Source of the DNA: JBKJUK01 sp046590705
GTDB lineage: Bacteria > Acidobacteriota > Thermoanaerobaculia > Gp7-AA8
Assembly: GCA_046590705.1 (NCBI GenBank)
Contig: JBKJUK010000007.1
Span: forward strand, 1-7,628
Direction: 5' to 3'
DNA: 7,628 nt
The notes below the pieces were generated by a model that did no database searches, was not told the origin of the DNA, and saw only the letters and a program-made list of their open reading frames with translations. Below are positions 1-5,328 of this stretch, in pieces (within the stretch, counting starts at the first letter, position 1; the number at the start of each line of letters is the position of its first letter). Made by a program: the position numbers and the translations under genes.

Positions 1-161
1 CTCGCGCAGGAATGCAAGGCGTGTGTGCGAAGAGGAATCTCCGTTCCGCGCCGCGAGGTCGTGACTTTGACACCGCGTCTGCGCGGACCGGAGATTCCTC
101 TTCGCAGTCAGGCCTGAGTGACGATGTGGATCGCGCGGCTCATCGGAATGACGTCGTGTCG
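1..161 (-). repeat. Family-B hairpin repeat, copy 1
   Basis: Non-coding repeat with a perfect 18-bp inverted repeat (26-43 against 89-106) whose core is GAGGAATCT/AGATTCCTC. Read on the minus strand it begins with GTCATTCCGATG (complement of about 141-152), the same opening as the copies at 2899 and 7393. A perfect 10-bp palindrome, TCAGGCCTGA, sits at 108-117. The stem is long enough to form in RNA or DNA. The 64-codon open frame crossing it is low-complexity repeat translation and is not called as a gene. Confidence 0.75.
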
Positions 162-203
162 AACAACGCTCGGAGGACCAGCGCGTGCCTTTGCTCGGGT
201 CTC

Positions 204-256
204 TGACCCACTTTCTTACTTCATCGTTCTGCGTTCTGCGTTCTGCGTTCATCAGC
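204..256 (-). repeat. Family-A repeat, copy 1 (7-bp GCAGAAC units)
   Basis: 53-bp dispersed element. On the minus strand it starts GCTGATGAACGCAGAACGC and ends AGTAAGAAAGTGGGTCA. Its middle is a tandem run of the 7-mer GCAGAAC. It differs from the copy at 3565-3617 at about three positions and from the copy at 3698-3743 by one missing 7-bp unit plus about one substitution. It ends 34 bp before the glgP start, so it supplies the DNA just upstream of the presumed promoter. Confidence 0.8.
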
Positions 257-274
257 AACTCCCATCTCCTCCTG

Positions 275-280
275 TAGAAT
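275..280 (+). promoter_or_regulatory. Likely -10 box of glgP (TAGAAT), leaderless arrangement
   Basis: TAGAAT matches the bacterial -10 consensus TATAAT at five of six positions and ends 10 nt before the glgP ATG. Initiation about 7 nt downstream would fall within roughly 0-4 nt of the start codon. The intervening bases are pyrimidine-rich with no Shine-Dalgarno, which fits leaderless translation. No good -35 box is visible; the -35 position lies in the end of a family-A repeat. Confidence 0.5.
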
Positions 281-290
281 CTCCTACCGA

Positions 291-2843
291 ATGAAAAAAG
301 ACGAGACACGTTTCGCTTCGATCAACGCCGACGCGGTGCACATCCCCGAACCTGCGCCAGGCGGGCTCGATCCCGATAGCATTCTCGAGGCCTTCGCTCA
401 CCGGATGAAGTATTCGGTGGCGAAGAACATTTATACCGCCACGCATCTCGACATTTACCTCGGGTTGGCGTTTGCCGTGCGCGATCGTTTGATGGAGCGC
501 TGGTTCGAAACGCAGAGCACCTATTACGAGAACGACGCCAAACGCGTGTATTACCTGTCTCTCGAATTCCTGATGGGTCGCGCCCTCAAGAACAACATTC
601 ACGCCCTCGAGGCCCTCCCTGCCTACAAGACCGCGGTCGAACGAATGGGACTCAGCCTCGACAACATCGAGGAAGATGAGATGGACGCAGGACTCGGGAA
701 CGGCGGGCTGGGCAGGCTGGCTGCCTGCTTCCTCGATTCCGCTGCCACACTGGGCCTTCCCTTCTACGGTTACGGCATTCGATACGACTACGGGATCTTC
801 CGCCAGCGCATCGACAATGGCTTCCAGGTGGAAGCCCCTGACAGTTGGCTGAGGTACGGGAACCCGTGGGAAATTGCCCGAGCCGATTCCGTCTTCACGG
901 TGAAGTTCTACGGCCGTACCCACCACTACATCGACGCCGATGGCGTCGGGCGCCTCGAGTGGATCGAAACCGAGGATCTGCAGGCCATGGCCTACGACAT
1001 GCCGATCGTCGGATACGGCAACGACACGGTCAACTCGCTTCGACTCTGGGCCGCAAAATCCAATCGCGAGTTCGACCTCGAGAAGTTCAACAGTGGTGAT
1101 TACGTGCGGGCCGTCGAGGACAAGACCGAAAGTGAGAATATCTCCAAGGTTCTCTACCCCGCCGACGACAAGTACGTCGGGAAGGAACTCCGTCTCAAGC
1201 AGCAGTACTTTTTCGTCTCAGCGACGCTGCAGGACCTGATCCGCAGGTTCATGAAGAAGCCCGCCCGAAAGTGGGAGGAGCTCCCCGACAAGGTGGCCGT
1301 CCAGCTGAATGACACCCATCCAGCCATCGCCATTCCAGAGCTCATGCGCCTTCTTGTCGACCAGTACAGACTGGAGTGGGACTTCGCCTGGGATCTCGTG
1401 AAGCAGGTCTTCGCCTTTACCAATCACACTGTGCTGCCCGAGGCGATGGAGGCGTGGTCGACGGAGATGTTCGGACACCTGTTGCCGCGGCACCTGGAGA
1501 TCATCCGCGAAATCGATCGCCGCTTCCGCATTCAGGTCCGGGAGGCGTTTCCAGCCGATCCCGAGAAAGAAAATCGGACCGCGATCATCACCAGTTCCGA
1601 TCAACCTCACGTGAGAATGGCGAATCTCGCCATCGTCGGCAGTCACTCGGTCAATGGCGTGGCTGAACTGCATACGAGGATTTTGAAGGAAATGGTCTTT
1701 CGCGATTTCGATGAGATCTTCCCAGGAAAATTGAACAACAAGACCAACGGAATCACTCCGCGCCGCTGGTTGCTGAAATCCAACCCGCGACTGGCAAGCC
1801 TGATCACCGAAGCCATTGGCGAGGGCTGGATCCGCGATCTCGACGAGTTGCGGAAACTCGAACCTTTCGCAGCTGACAGTGCCTTCCGCGAAAAGTGGGC
1901 GACAGTGAAGAGCGCCAATAAACAGGATTTCGCAACCTGGATGGCCAAGCGACAGTCCCTCACCATCGATCCAAATTCTCTGTTCGATTTTCAAGTGAAG
2001 CGAATACATGAATACAAGCGTCAGCTGCTGAACATCCTTCACGTCATCGCGCTCTACAACAGAATTCGTTCCGGTGAAGCCCTCCCCGTCCCGCGCAGTA
2101 TCTTCTTCGCCGGAAAGGCTGCGCCGTCCTACTTCATCGCCAAGCTCATCATCAAACTCATGCATGCGGTGGCGGAAATGGTCGCGGCCGACCCGGTGGT
2201 GAAGAAACAGCTGCTGGTCGGTTTCATCGAGAATTACAGTGTGTCGGCTGCCGAGCGAATCTTCCCGGCCTGCGAACTTTCCGAACAGATCTCGACGGCC
2301 GGAACCGAGGCTTCCGGGACCGGGAACATGAAGGCCGCGCTGAATGGTGCGCTGACGATCGGCACACTCGACGGTGCGAACGTCGAGATCCGGGAGGAAG
2401 TGGGCGAGTCGAACATTTTCATTTTCGGTAACACCACTGAGGAGATCGCGTCGCTCCGAGCCTCAGGGACCCCATCCTCCATGTTCATCGAGAGAAGTCG
2501 CGAACTCGCGGAGGTCATCTCGATCCTGTCGAGCGATCTTCTGCCCGACGGGAGTGCAGGCCTTTTCAAACCGATCATCGAGATCCTCACCACGAACGAT
2601 CGGTATTTCCACTGCGCTGACTTTGACAGCTACGTGTCGTGTCAGCGCTCCGCAGGCCAGACCTTCACCGACGTTGAGAAGTGGCAGACCATGTCGATTC
2701 ACAACGTGGCCGGAATGGGCAAGTTTTCCAGTGACCGGTCCATCAGGCAGTACACAGACGAAATCTGGAAGGCTCAGAGTTACAGGATCAAAATGCGATC
2801 GCCTTCGGCGAAGCCGGAGGCCGGGGGCCGGGGGCCGGGGTAG
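291..2843 (+). CDS. glgP: Glycogen/alpha-glucan phosphorylase, complete
   Basis: This cytoplasmic enzyme cleaves terminal alpha-1,4-glucosyl units of glycogen with inorganic phosphate, releasing glucose 1-phosphate, and uses pyridoxal phosphate (PLP). The 850 residues match the usual GT35 length of about 800-850. Visible landmarks are GLGNGGLGRLAACFLDS from residue 134, NDTHP at 340-344, the active-site His of FTNHTVLPEA at 379, the phosphate-contact segment KRIHEYKRQ from 570, and the PLP signature EASGTGNMK with its Schiff-base Lys at 681. Spacing closely tracks rabbit muscle phosphorylase (Lys680). The ATG has no Shine-Dalgarno; a TAGAAT hexamer ends 10 nt upstream, suggesting a leaderless transcript. 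The oddity is the C-terminus: after the expected end near YTDEIWK there are about 20 extra residues rich in Gly, Pro and Arg, the last nine encoded by a GC-rich repeat. No other glycogen gene is adjacent. Identity is secure. Confidence 0.98.
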   Translation: MKKDETRFASINADAVHIPEPAPGGLDPDSILEAFAHRMKYSVAKNIYTATHLDIYLGLAFAVRDRLMERWFETQSTYYENDAKRVYYLSLEFLMGRALKNNIHALEALPAYKTAVERMGLSLDNIEEDEMDAGLGNGGLGRLAACFLDSAATLGLPFYGYGIRYDYGIFRQRIDNGFQVEAPDSWLRYGNPWEIARADSVFTVKFYGRTHHYIDADGVGRLEWIETEDLQAMAYDMPIVGYGNDTVNSLRLWAAKSNREFDLEKFNSGDYVRAVEDKTESENISKVLYPADDKYVGKELRLKQQYFFVSATLQDLIRRFMKKPARKWEELPDKVAVQLNDTHPAIAIPELMRLLVDQYRLEWDFAWDLVKQVFAFTNHTVLPEAMEAWSTEMFGHLLPRHLEIIREIDRRFRIQVREAFPADPEKENRTAIITSSDQPHVRMANLAIVGSHSVNGVAELHTRILKEMVFRDFDEIFPGKLNNKTNGITPRRWLLKSNPRLASLITEAIGEGWIRDLDELRKLEPFAADSAFREKWATVKSANKQDFATWMAKRQSLTIDPNSLFDFQVKRIHEYKRQLLNILHVIALYNRIRSGEALPVPRSIFFAGKAAPSYFIAKLIIKLMHAVAEMVAADPVVKKQLLVGFIENYSVSAAERIFPACELSEQISTAGTEASGTGNMKAALNGALTIGTLDGANVEIREEVGESNIFIFGNTTEEIASLRASGTPSSMFIERSRELAEVISILSSDLLPDGSAGLFKPIIEILTTNDRYFHCADFDSYVSCQRSAGQTFTDVEKWQTMSIHNVAGMGKFSSDRSIRQYTDEIWKAQSYRIKMRSPSAKPEAGGRGPG
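2814..2840 (+). repeat. GC-rich GGCCGGGGGCC repeat inside the 3' end of glgP
   Basis: Run of CCGGGGG units directly before the TAG stop of glgP. It encodes the final residues PEAGGRGPG. Related tracts lie between genes at 3123-3138 (opposite orientation) and 3536-3565. This suggests that a normally intergenic repeat has invaded or slid into the gene end. Confidence 0.65.
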
Positions 2844-2898
2844 AGGCCGAGGCAACTGCAACGCACGAGAGGCGACCGTAAGGTGGCGCTTATTCACT

Positions 2899-3042
2899 GT
2901 CATTCCGATGGAGCGCGCCGTACTCGATGGTGAGCGCAGACAGGACTGCGACTGAGGAATCTACGCACAAGGTTCGCGCTCAACATTTACAGCGCAGCCC
3001 TCGAGCGTAGATTCCTCGCACCCGCCCATCCCGCCGCTTCTA
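2899..3042 (+). repeat. Family-B hairpin repeat, copy 2
   Basis: Opens with GTCATTCCGATGGAGCGCGC and carries a perfect 13-bp inverted repeat, GAGGAATCTACGC at 2954-2966 against GCGTAGATTCCTC at 3005-3017, with a 38-nt loop. It closes with CGCACCCGCCCATCCC followed by CCGCTTCTAA. The ending is nearly identical to that of the copy at 7393-7537, which defines the element's right boundary. Confidence 0.8.
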
Positions 3043-3122
3043 ATGAACGGGTTCGTCCGCCACGGAGTTACGGACGCGCAGCTGCTTAAACCTGCTCCTG
3101 CTACTACTAGGGCCCCAAAACC

Positions 3123-3138
3123 CCGGCCCCCGGCCTGC
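3123..3138 (-). repeat. GC-rich GGCCGGGGGCC repeat, intergenic
   Basis: On the minus strand this reads GAGGCAGGCCGGGGGCC and continues into GGGGTTTTGGGG. It lies 7 bp beyond the 3' end of the DUF2784 gene. It shares the CCGGGGGCCGGGG core with the tracts at 2814-2840 and 3536-3565. The G-runs with a TTTT spacer could fold as a G-quadruplex on this strand, though only three runs reach three or more Gs. Confidence 0.55.
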
Positions 3139-3145
3139 CTCAACG

Positions 3146-3505
3146 CTATCTTCCTCTCGTGAATAGCCGAGTGTAGATAGCGAAGTTAATCACCAGGACA
3201 ATCGCCCCGACGACATACTGCATTTTCCGGCTCATGCCATCCGGGTACAGCAGCGGGAAGATGTAGTGATCGACGAATCCACCGCTGTAGCCCTCTGAAC
3301 CTCCGAGCTTGCGCAGGTAGTTCTCCAGTGGAGTGAGTGGGCAGCTCCAGTCGAAGAGTTCGATGACGACTCCCCAGATCGCCAGCGGCAGATGCACCCA
3401 GATCAGTCCCGGCCAGCGCAGAACCAGCAGGCCACCGAGAATGATAAACATCACGACCCCGAAGTGCGTCATCGCGACAAAGTTGGCCAGGAAGCGGGCG
3501 ATCAT
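3146..3505 (-). CDS. DUF2784 family small membrane protein
   Basis: 119 residues of unknown biochemical function, in the inner membrane. Hydrophobic segments lie at about 8-29, 34-51 and 97-114. The family pattern is clear: a GGLLVLRWPGL segment (24-34), HLPLAIWG (38-45), then the strongly conserved CPLTPLEN block (55-62) and LRKLGGSEGYSGGFVDHY (64-81) with PLLYPDGM (84-91). The protein is full length for DUF2784. The ATG is preceded by TGCTAGGAT, an extended -10-like element 9 nt away, while a usable Shine-Dalgarno is weak at best. It stands alone as a transcription unit with repeats on both sides. The family call is confident; no function should be inferred from the name. Confidence 0.9.
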   Translation of the reverse strand: MIARFLANFVAMTHFGVVMFIILGGLLVLRWPGLIWVHLPLAIWGVVIELFDWSCPLTPLENYLRKLGGSEGYSGGFVDHYIFPLLYPDGMSRKMQYVVGAIVLVINFAIYTRLFTRGR

Positions 3506-3514
3506 TTCATCGCG

Positions 3515-3523
3515 ATCCTAGCA
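3515..3523 (-). promoter_or_regulatory. Likely extended -10 box (TGCTAGGAT) of the DUF2784 gene
   Basis: Minus-strand TGCTAGGAT fits the extended -10 pattern TGnTAnnnT and ends 9 nt before the ATG at 3505, so transcription would start at or next to the start codon. The matching -35 position is occupied by a GC-rich repeat and has no -35-like bases, as expected for an extended -10 promoter. An alternative reading is that AGGA within it is a weak, distant Shine-Dalgarno. Confidence 0.45.
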
Positions 3524-3535
3524 TGCGGGAAATGC

Positions 3536-3565
3536 GGGCCGGGGTCAGGAGGCCGGGGGCCGGGG
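3536..3565 (+). repeat. GC-rich repeat with four G-runs
   Basis: Third copy of the CCGGGGGCCGGGG tract, joined directly to the family-A element that follows. It has G-runs of 3, 4, 5 and 4 separated by 2, 10 and 2 nt, so it could form a G-quadruplex on the plus strand. It lies just upstream of the DUF2784 promoter element. Confidence 0.6.
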
Positions 3566-3617
3566 CTGATGAACGCAGAACTCAGAACGCAGAACGATGA
3601 AGTAAGAAAGTAAGTCA
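3565..3617 (+). repeat. Family-A repeat, copy 2 (left arm of an inverted pair)
   Basis: 53-bp element beginning GCTGATGAACGCAGAACTC and ending in AAGTAAGAAAGTAAGTCA. Together with the opposite-facing copy at 3698-3743 it forms an inverted repeat around an 80-bp spacer (3618-3697). The spacer shows no coding potential beyond repeat-derived short frames. Confidence 0.8.
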
Positions 3618-3697
3618 AATGCAAAACCGGCTTCTCAGCAGTCAGGCTGCCTTTTCCGCGCCACAAGCAGAATTGCCTGTGCTCCTTCACGGGACTT

Positions 3698-3743
3698 TGA
3701 CCCATTTTCTTACTTCATCGTTCTGCGTTCTGCGTTCATCAGC
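3698..3743 (-). repeat. Family-A repeat, copy 3 (right arm of an inverted pair)
   Basis: 46-bp element that differs from the left arm by one fewer 7-bp GCAGAAC unit and about three substitutions. It ends 12 bp before the stop codon of the DUF3221-like gene. Transcription leaving that gene on the minus strand would therefore pass through both arms and could form a long hairpin. A terminator or mRNA-stability role is possible but not shown. Confidence 0.8.
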
Positions 3744-3755
3744 TGCAGCGGTTCG

Positions 3756-4163
3756 TCAGGGCGCCCCGTCCGTCTGCTGTTCGAGAATCACCAGCCGCTG
3801 CGCCGTGGCCTGACGGGGATAGGACTCTGCGACAGCACCGCGATACCAGGCCTCGAGGCGCGTTCCATTCGTAATCTCCGACCAGTCGGTGACGACCAGC
3901 CTGGTCGCTGTGGCCTTGAAGACTTCGGTCTGCTGATCGATGGTCACCGCGTCCTTGCCGGAGCCACTTTTCTCGTTCGGATTCTCCTCGATTACGATCA
4001 CTGCGACCCTGTCGTCTCCACGAAGGGCGAGTACTGAGGTAACCGTTCCTCGAATTGCCGGCGGCGTCGGGGTCGCGGCAGTGTGGCATCCCGCGGCGGA
4101 AAGGCCGAGAAACAGAATCGCTGAGAGTAGCGCCCCGACATTCAGACTCTGGTGTTCAGTCAT
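3756..4163 (-). CDS. DUF3221/YobA-like lipoprotein
   Basis: 135 residues. The N-terminal hydrophobic stretch (about 9-24) ends in a lipobox-like SAAGC with the lipidated Cys at 26, so the mature protein should be membrane-anchored outside the cytoplasm. The rest is a small beta-rich domain: IRGTVTSVLAL (37-47), a VIVIEENP strand (56-63), DAVTIDQQTEVF (71-82), and the family's most telling segment, TRLEAWYRGAVAESYPRQAT (101-120), followed by AQRLVIL. This fits DUF3221 (B. subtilis YobA-type), whose function is unknown. Start choice is supported by a GGAG Shine-Dalgarno 8 nt before the ATG; that GGAG lies in a small perfect hairpin. The gene is divergent from the neighbour at 4258, with 94 bp between the start codons. 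Lipoprotein status is solid; the family call is good but made from motifs by eye. Confidence 0.82.
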   Translation of the reverse strand: MTEHQSLNVGALLSAILFLGLSAAGCHTAATPTPPAIRGTVTSVLALRGDDRVAVIVIEENPNEKSGSGKDAVTIDQQTEVFKATATRLVVTDWSEITNGTRLEAWYRGAVAESYPRQATAQRLVILEQQTDGAP

Positions 4164-4178
4164 TGTGGAATCTCCACA
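4164..4178 (-). promoter_or_regulatory. Shine-Dalgarno of the DUF3221-like gene enclosed in a hairpin
   Basis: Minus-strand TGTGGAGATTCCACA is a perfect 6-bp stem (TGTGGA/TCCACA) with a GAT loop that touches the ATG. The GGAG ribosome-binding bases (4175-4172) lie in the stem and loop. It fixes the start codon and could damp translation when folded. Such a short stem is marginal, so the regulatory reading is tentative. Confidence 0.5.
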
Positions 4179-4212
4179 GCGAGGGTACGCGCAGAACAGT
4201 GTTCACCGCAAT

Positions 4213-4245
4213 CTCGAGGCTGCTGTATTTATTCAGCGGCTCGAG
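4213..4245. promoter_or_regulatory. Inverted repeat with AT-rich centre in the divergent promoter region
   Basis: CTCGAG at 4213-4218 and again at 4240-4245 (pairing with each other), plus GCTG at 4222-4225 against CAGC at 4234-4237, flank an AT-rich TATTTATT centre in otherwise GC-rich DNA. It lies between the divergent starts at 4163 and 4258. The centre contains the best -10-like bases for both directions (TATTTA one way, TAAATA the other). For the plus-strand gene, TTCACC at 4203-4208 is a fair -35 with a 17-bp spacer. It could be an operator for a dimeric regulator, but no regulator gene is present. Confidence 0.4.
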
Positions 4246-4257
4246 CGACTGACGATC

Positions 4258-4779
4258 ATGACCGCTCTTCCGCTCTCGAACGTCAGCAAGTTCAGCCCCT
4301 CCCCCCGTCGGCAGGTAACCAGCTCTGTTTACACGAACGGAATCTGGATCACTGGGAACTTCGTTCTCCCGAAACTTCATGGGCTGACCGAGCATCTGAA
4401 CCGTACGACCGACTTCTACAAGCTGACCGACGTGAGGTTCTCTAGAGAATCGGAGCCGGTCGCCTTTCTGGCCCTGCAGAGGGAGGCGATCACGCTGATC
4501 GTCCCGGCTCTCGGATCCGACCAGCTGGTCATCAGTGCCGCGCAGAAGCGCCAGCCTCACGACGTTTCCTGCCTCCTGCCGGACGGAATGATCAACGGAA
4601 CGCTGGACCTCGGCATAGGTCTGCGGGTGTCCGACTTTCTTGCACAGGACCAGCATTTCTTCGCTCTCCGGGACTGCAGCGTCCTGATGAAAGGGGCGAA
4701 GGATCGGCGGAAAGCGCCGCTGGTCATTTTCAACCGACGGCAGTTGGTTGGAGTGTCCGAGCCGCAGATCGCGATGTGA
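4258..4779 (+). CDS. DUF6812-like protein with two homologous halves
   Basis: 173 residues from the ATG at 4258; the open frame continues upstream to 3940, but that part is antisense to the lipoprotein gene and is not believable protein. There is no signal peptide or membrane segment, so it is probably cytoplasmic. The protein is an internal duplication. Half one (about 22-84) and half two (about 103-167) both show IxG, then L, then L(T/S)(E/D)xL, then F(Y/F)xLxD, then a closing strand with a (Q/N)R pair and a late Val: ITGNFVLPKLHGLTEHLN against INGTLDLGIGLRVSDFLA, and FYKLTD against FFALRD. The pattern resembles DUF6812, a family without known function. No Shine-Dalgarno is visible and the start is less certain than the gene. 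It is convergent with apaG, 38 bp apart, with no clear terminator between. Confidence 0.8.
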   Translation: MTALPLSNVSKFSPSPRRQVTSSVYTNGIWITGNFVLPKLHGLTEHLNRTTDFYKLTDVRFSRESEPVAFLALQREAITLIVPALGSDQLVISAAQKRQPHDVSCLLPDGMINGTLDLGIGLRVSDFLAQDQHFFALRDCSVLMKGAKDRRKAPLVIFNRRQLVGVSEPQIAM

Positions 4780-4817
4780 TCGGCCAGAACTGAGGACGAC
4801 AGACCTCGTTGCCTGCG

Positions 4818-5201
4818 TTAGTTGACGCCGTGTGGAGTCGCAAGCGTGAACGGCGAAATCTCCGCCGCGAATGTTTCTCCATTCTCGAGCTTCATGGTGT
4901 AGGCGCCCTGCATCGATCCCACCGGCGTGTTGAGCGGGCAGAAGCTGGTGTACTCGAATGATTCACCCGGGCCGAGCAGCGGCTGCTTACCGACCACTCC
5001 TGGTCCTTCCACGCGCTCGACTTCGCCGTCGGAGTTGGTGATGATCCATTCGCGGCTGACCAGCTGCACGATGTCGTCACCGACGTTGGTGATGACTACG
5101 TCATAGGCGAAGAAGAAATAATTCTCCGGCTCGGAACTTCGGTCGGGGATGTAGGAACTTTCGATTTCGATGCGGACGCCGCGAGTTGTCGTATCACTCA
5201 T
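4818..5201 (-). CDS. apaG: ApaG domain protein
   Basis: 127 residues, the normal length for ApaG (about 125). The protein is a single fibronectin-III-like beta-sandwich without signal peptide, probably cytoplasmic. Visible family features are GVRIEIESSYIPDRS near the N-terminus, the FFAYDVVITNVGDD strand-turn (30-43), VQLVSREWIITNSDG (45-59), and the diagnostic GVVGKQPLLGPGESFEY (68-84) with TPVGSMQGAYTM (92-103). In E. coli apaG lies with apaH and ksgA and the family has been linked to cobalt resistance and Mg efflux phenotypes, but its molecular role is unsettled; none of those partners is here. The ATG has no Shine-Dalgarno; TAAACT ends 10 nt upstream, suggesting a leaderless transcript. 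The family assignment is firm. Confidence 0.95.
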   Translation of the reverse strand: MSDTTTRGVRIEIESSYIPDRSSEPENYFFFAYDVVITNVGDDIVQLVSREWIITNSDGEVERVEGPGVVGKQPLLGPGESFEYTSFCPLNTPVGSMQGAYTMKLENGETFAAEISPFTLATPHGVN

Positions 5202-5211
5202 AGGGCGACGG

Positions 5212-5217
5212 AGTTTA
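5212..5217 (-). promoter_or_regulatory. Likely -10 box of apaG (TAAACT), leaderless arrangement
   Basis: Minus-strand TAAACT (four of six matches to TATAAT, keeping the key TAnnnT) ends exactly 10 nt before the ATG, the same spacing as the TAGAAT before glgP. Both are preceded by TG. No Shine-Dalgarno intervenes and no convincing -35 is seen. Confidence 0.45.
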
Positions 5218-5328
5218 CAGCATCATGGAGTAGTCACGGTGCGTACGATTGTGACCCGCACGTTTTACAGCCTTTCCGTCGCAACGTGGGTAGCGTCCTC
5301 TCCGCGGAACCATCGTGAGAAAGTCGGG

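Larger units (their letters stand above)
2844..3145. other. Gene-free region between convergent glgP and the DUF2784 gene
   Basis: About 300 bp between two convergent genes. It contains a family-B hairpin element and, at 3123-3138, a GC-rich tract of the same type as the one at the end of glgP. I see no coding sequence with believable composition and no classical hairpin-plus-T-run terminator. The B hairpin may do that job for either gene, but this is inference. Confidence 0.7.

Noticed and set aside
204..256. CRISPR array
   Set aside because: The 7-bp units are directly adjacent without unique spacers, and no cas gene is present.
252..926. 224-codon open frame antisense to the start of glgP
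   Set aside because: It mirrors glgP codon structure and has no recognisable motif.
1218..2165. 315-codon open frame antisense to glgP
   Set aside because: It lies wholly within a secure gene and its translation lacks recognisable domain structure; long antisense frames are common in GC-rich genes.
3392..3813. Several short open frames with translations such as FLTSSFCVLSSAF
   Set aside because: They are translations of family-A repeats, appear in several frames and copies, and are not genes.
3940..4257. Upstream extension of the DUF6812-like protein
   Set aside because: This part is antisense to the lipoprotein gene and shows no homology-like pattern; the duplicated domain begins after the ATG at 4258.
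4780..4817. Bidirectional terminator between the DUF6812-like gene and apaG
   Set aside because: Only a 4-bp GAGG/CCTC pairing is present and there is no T-run.
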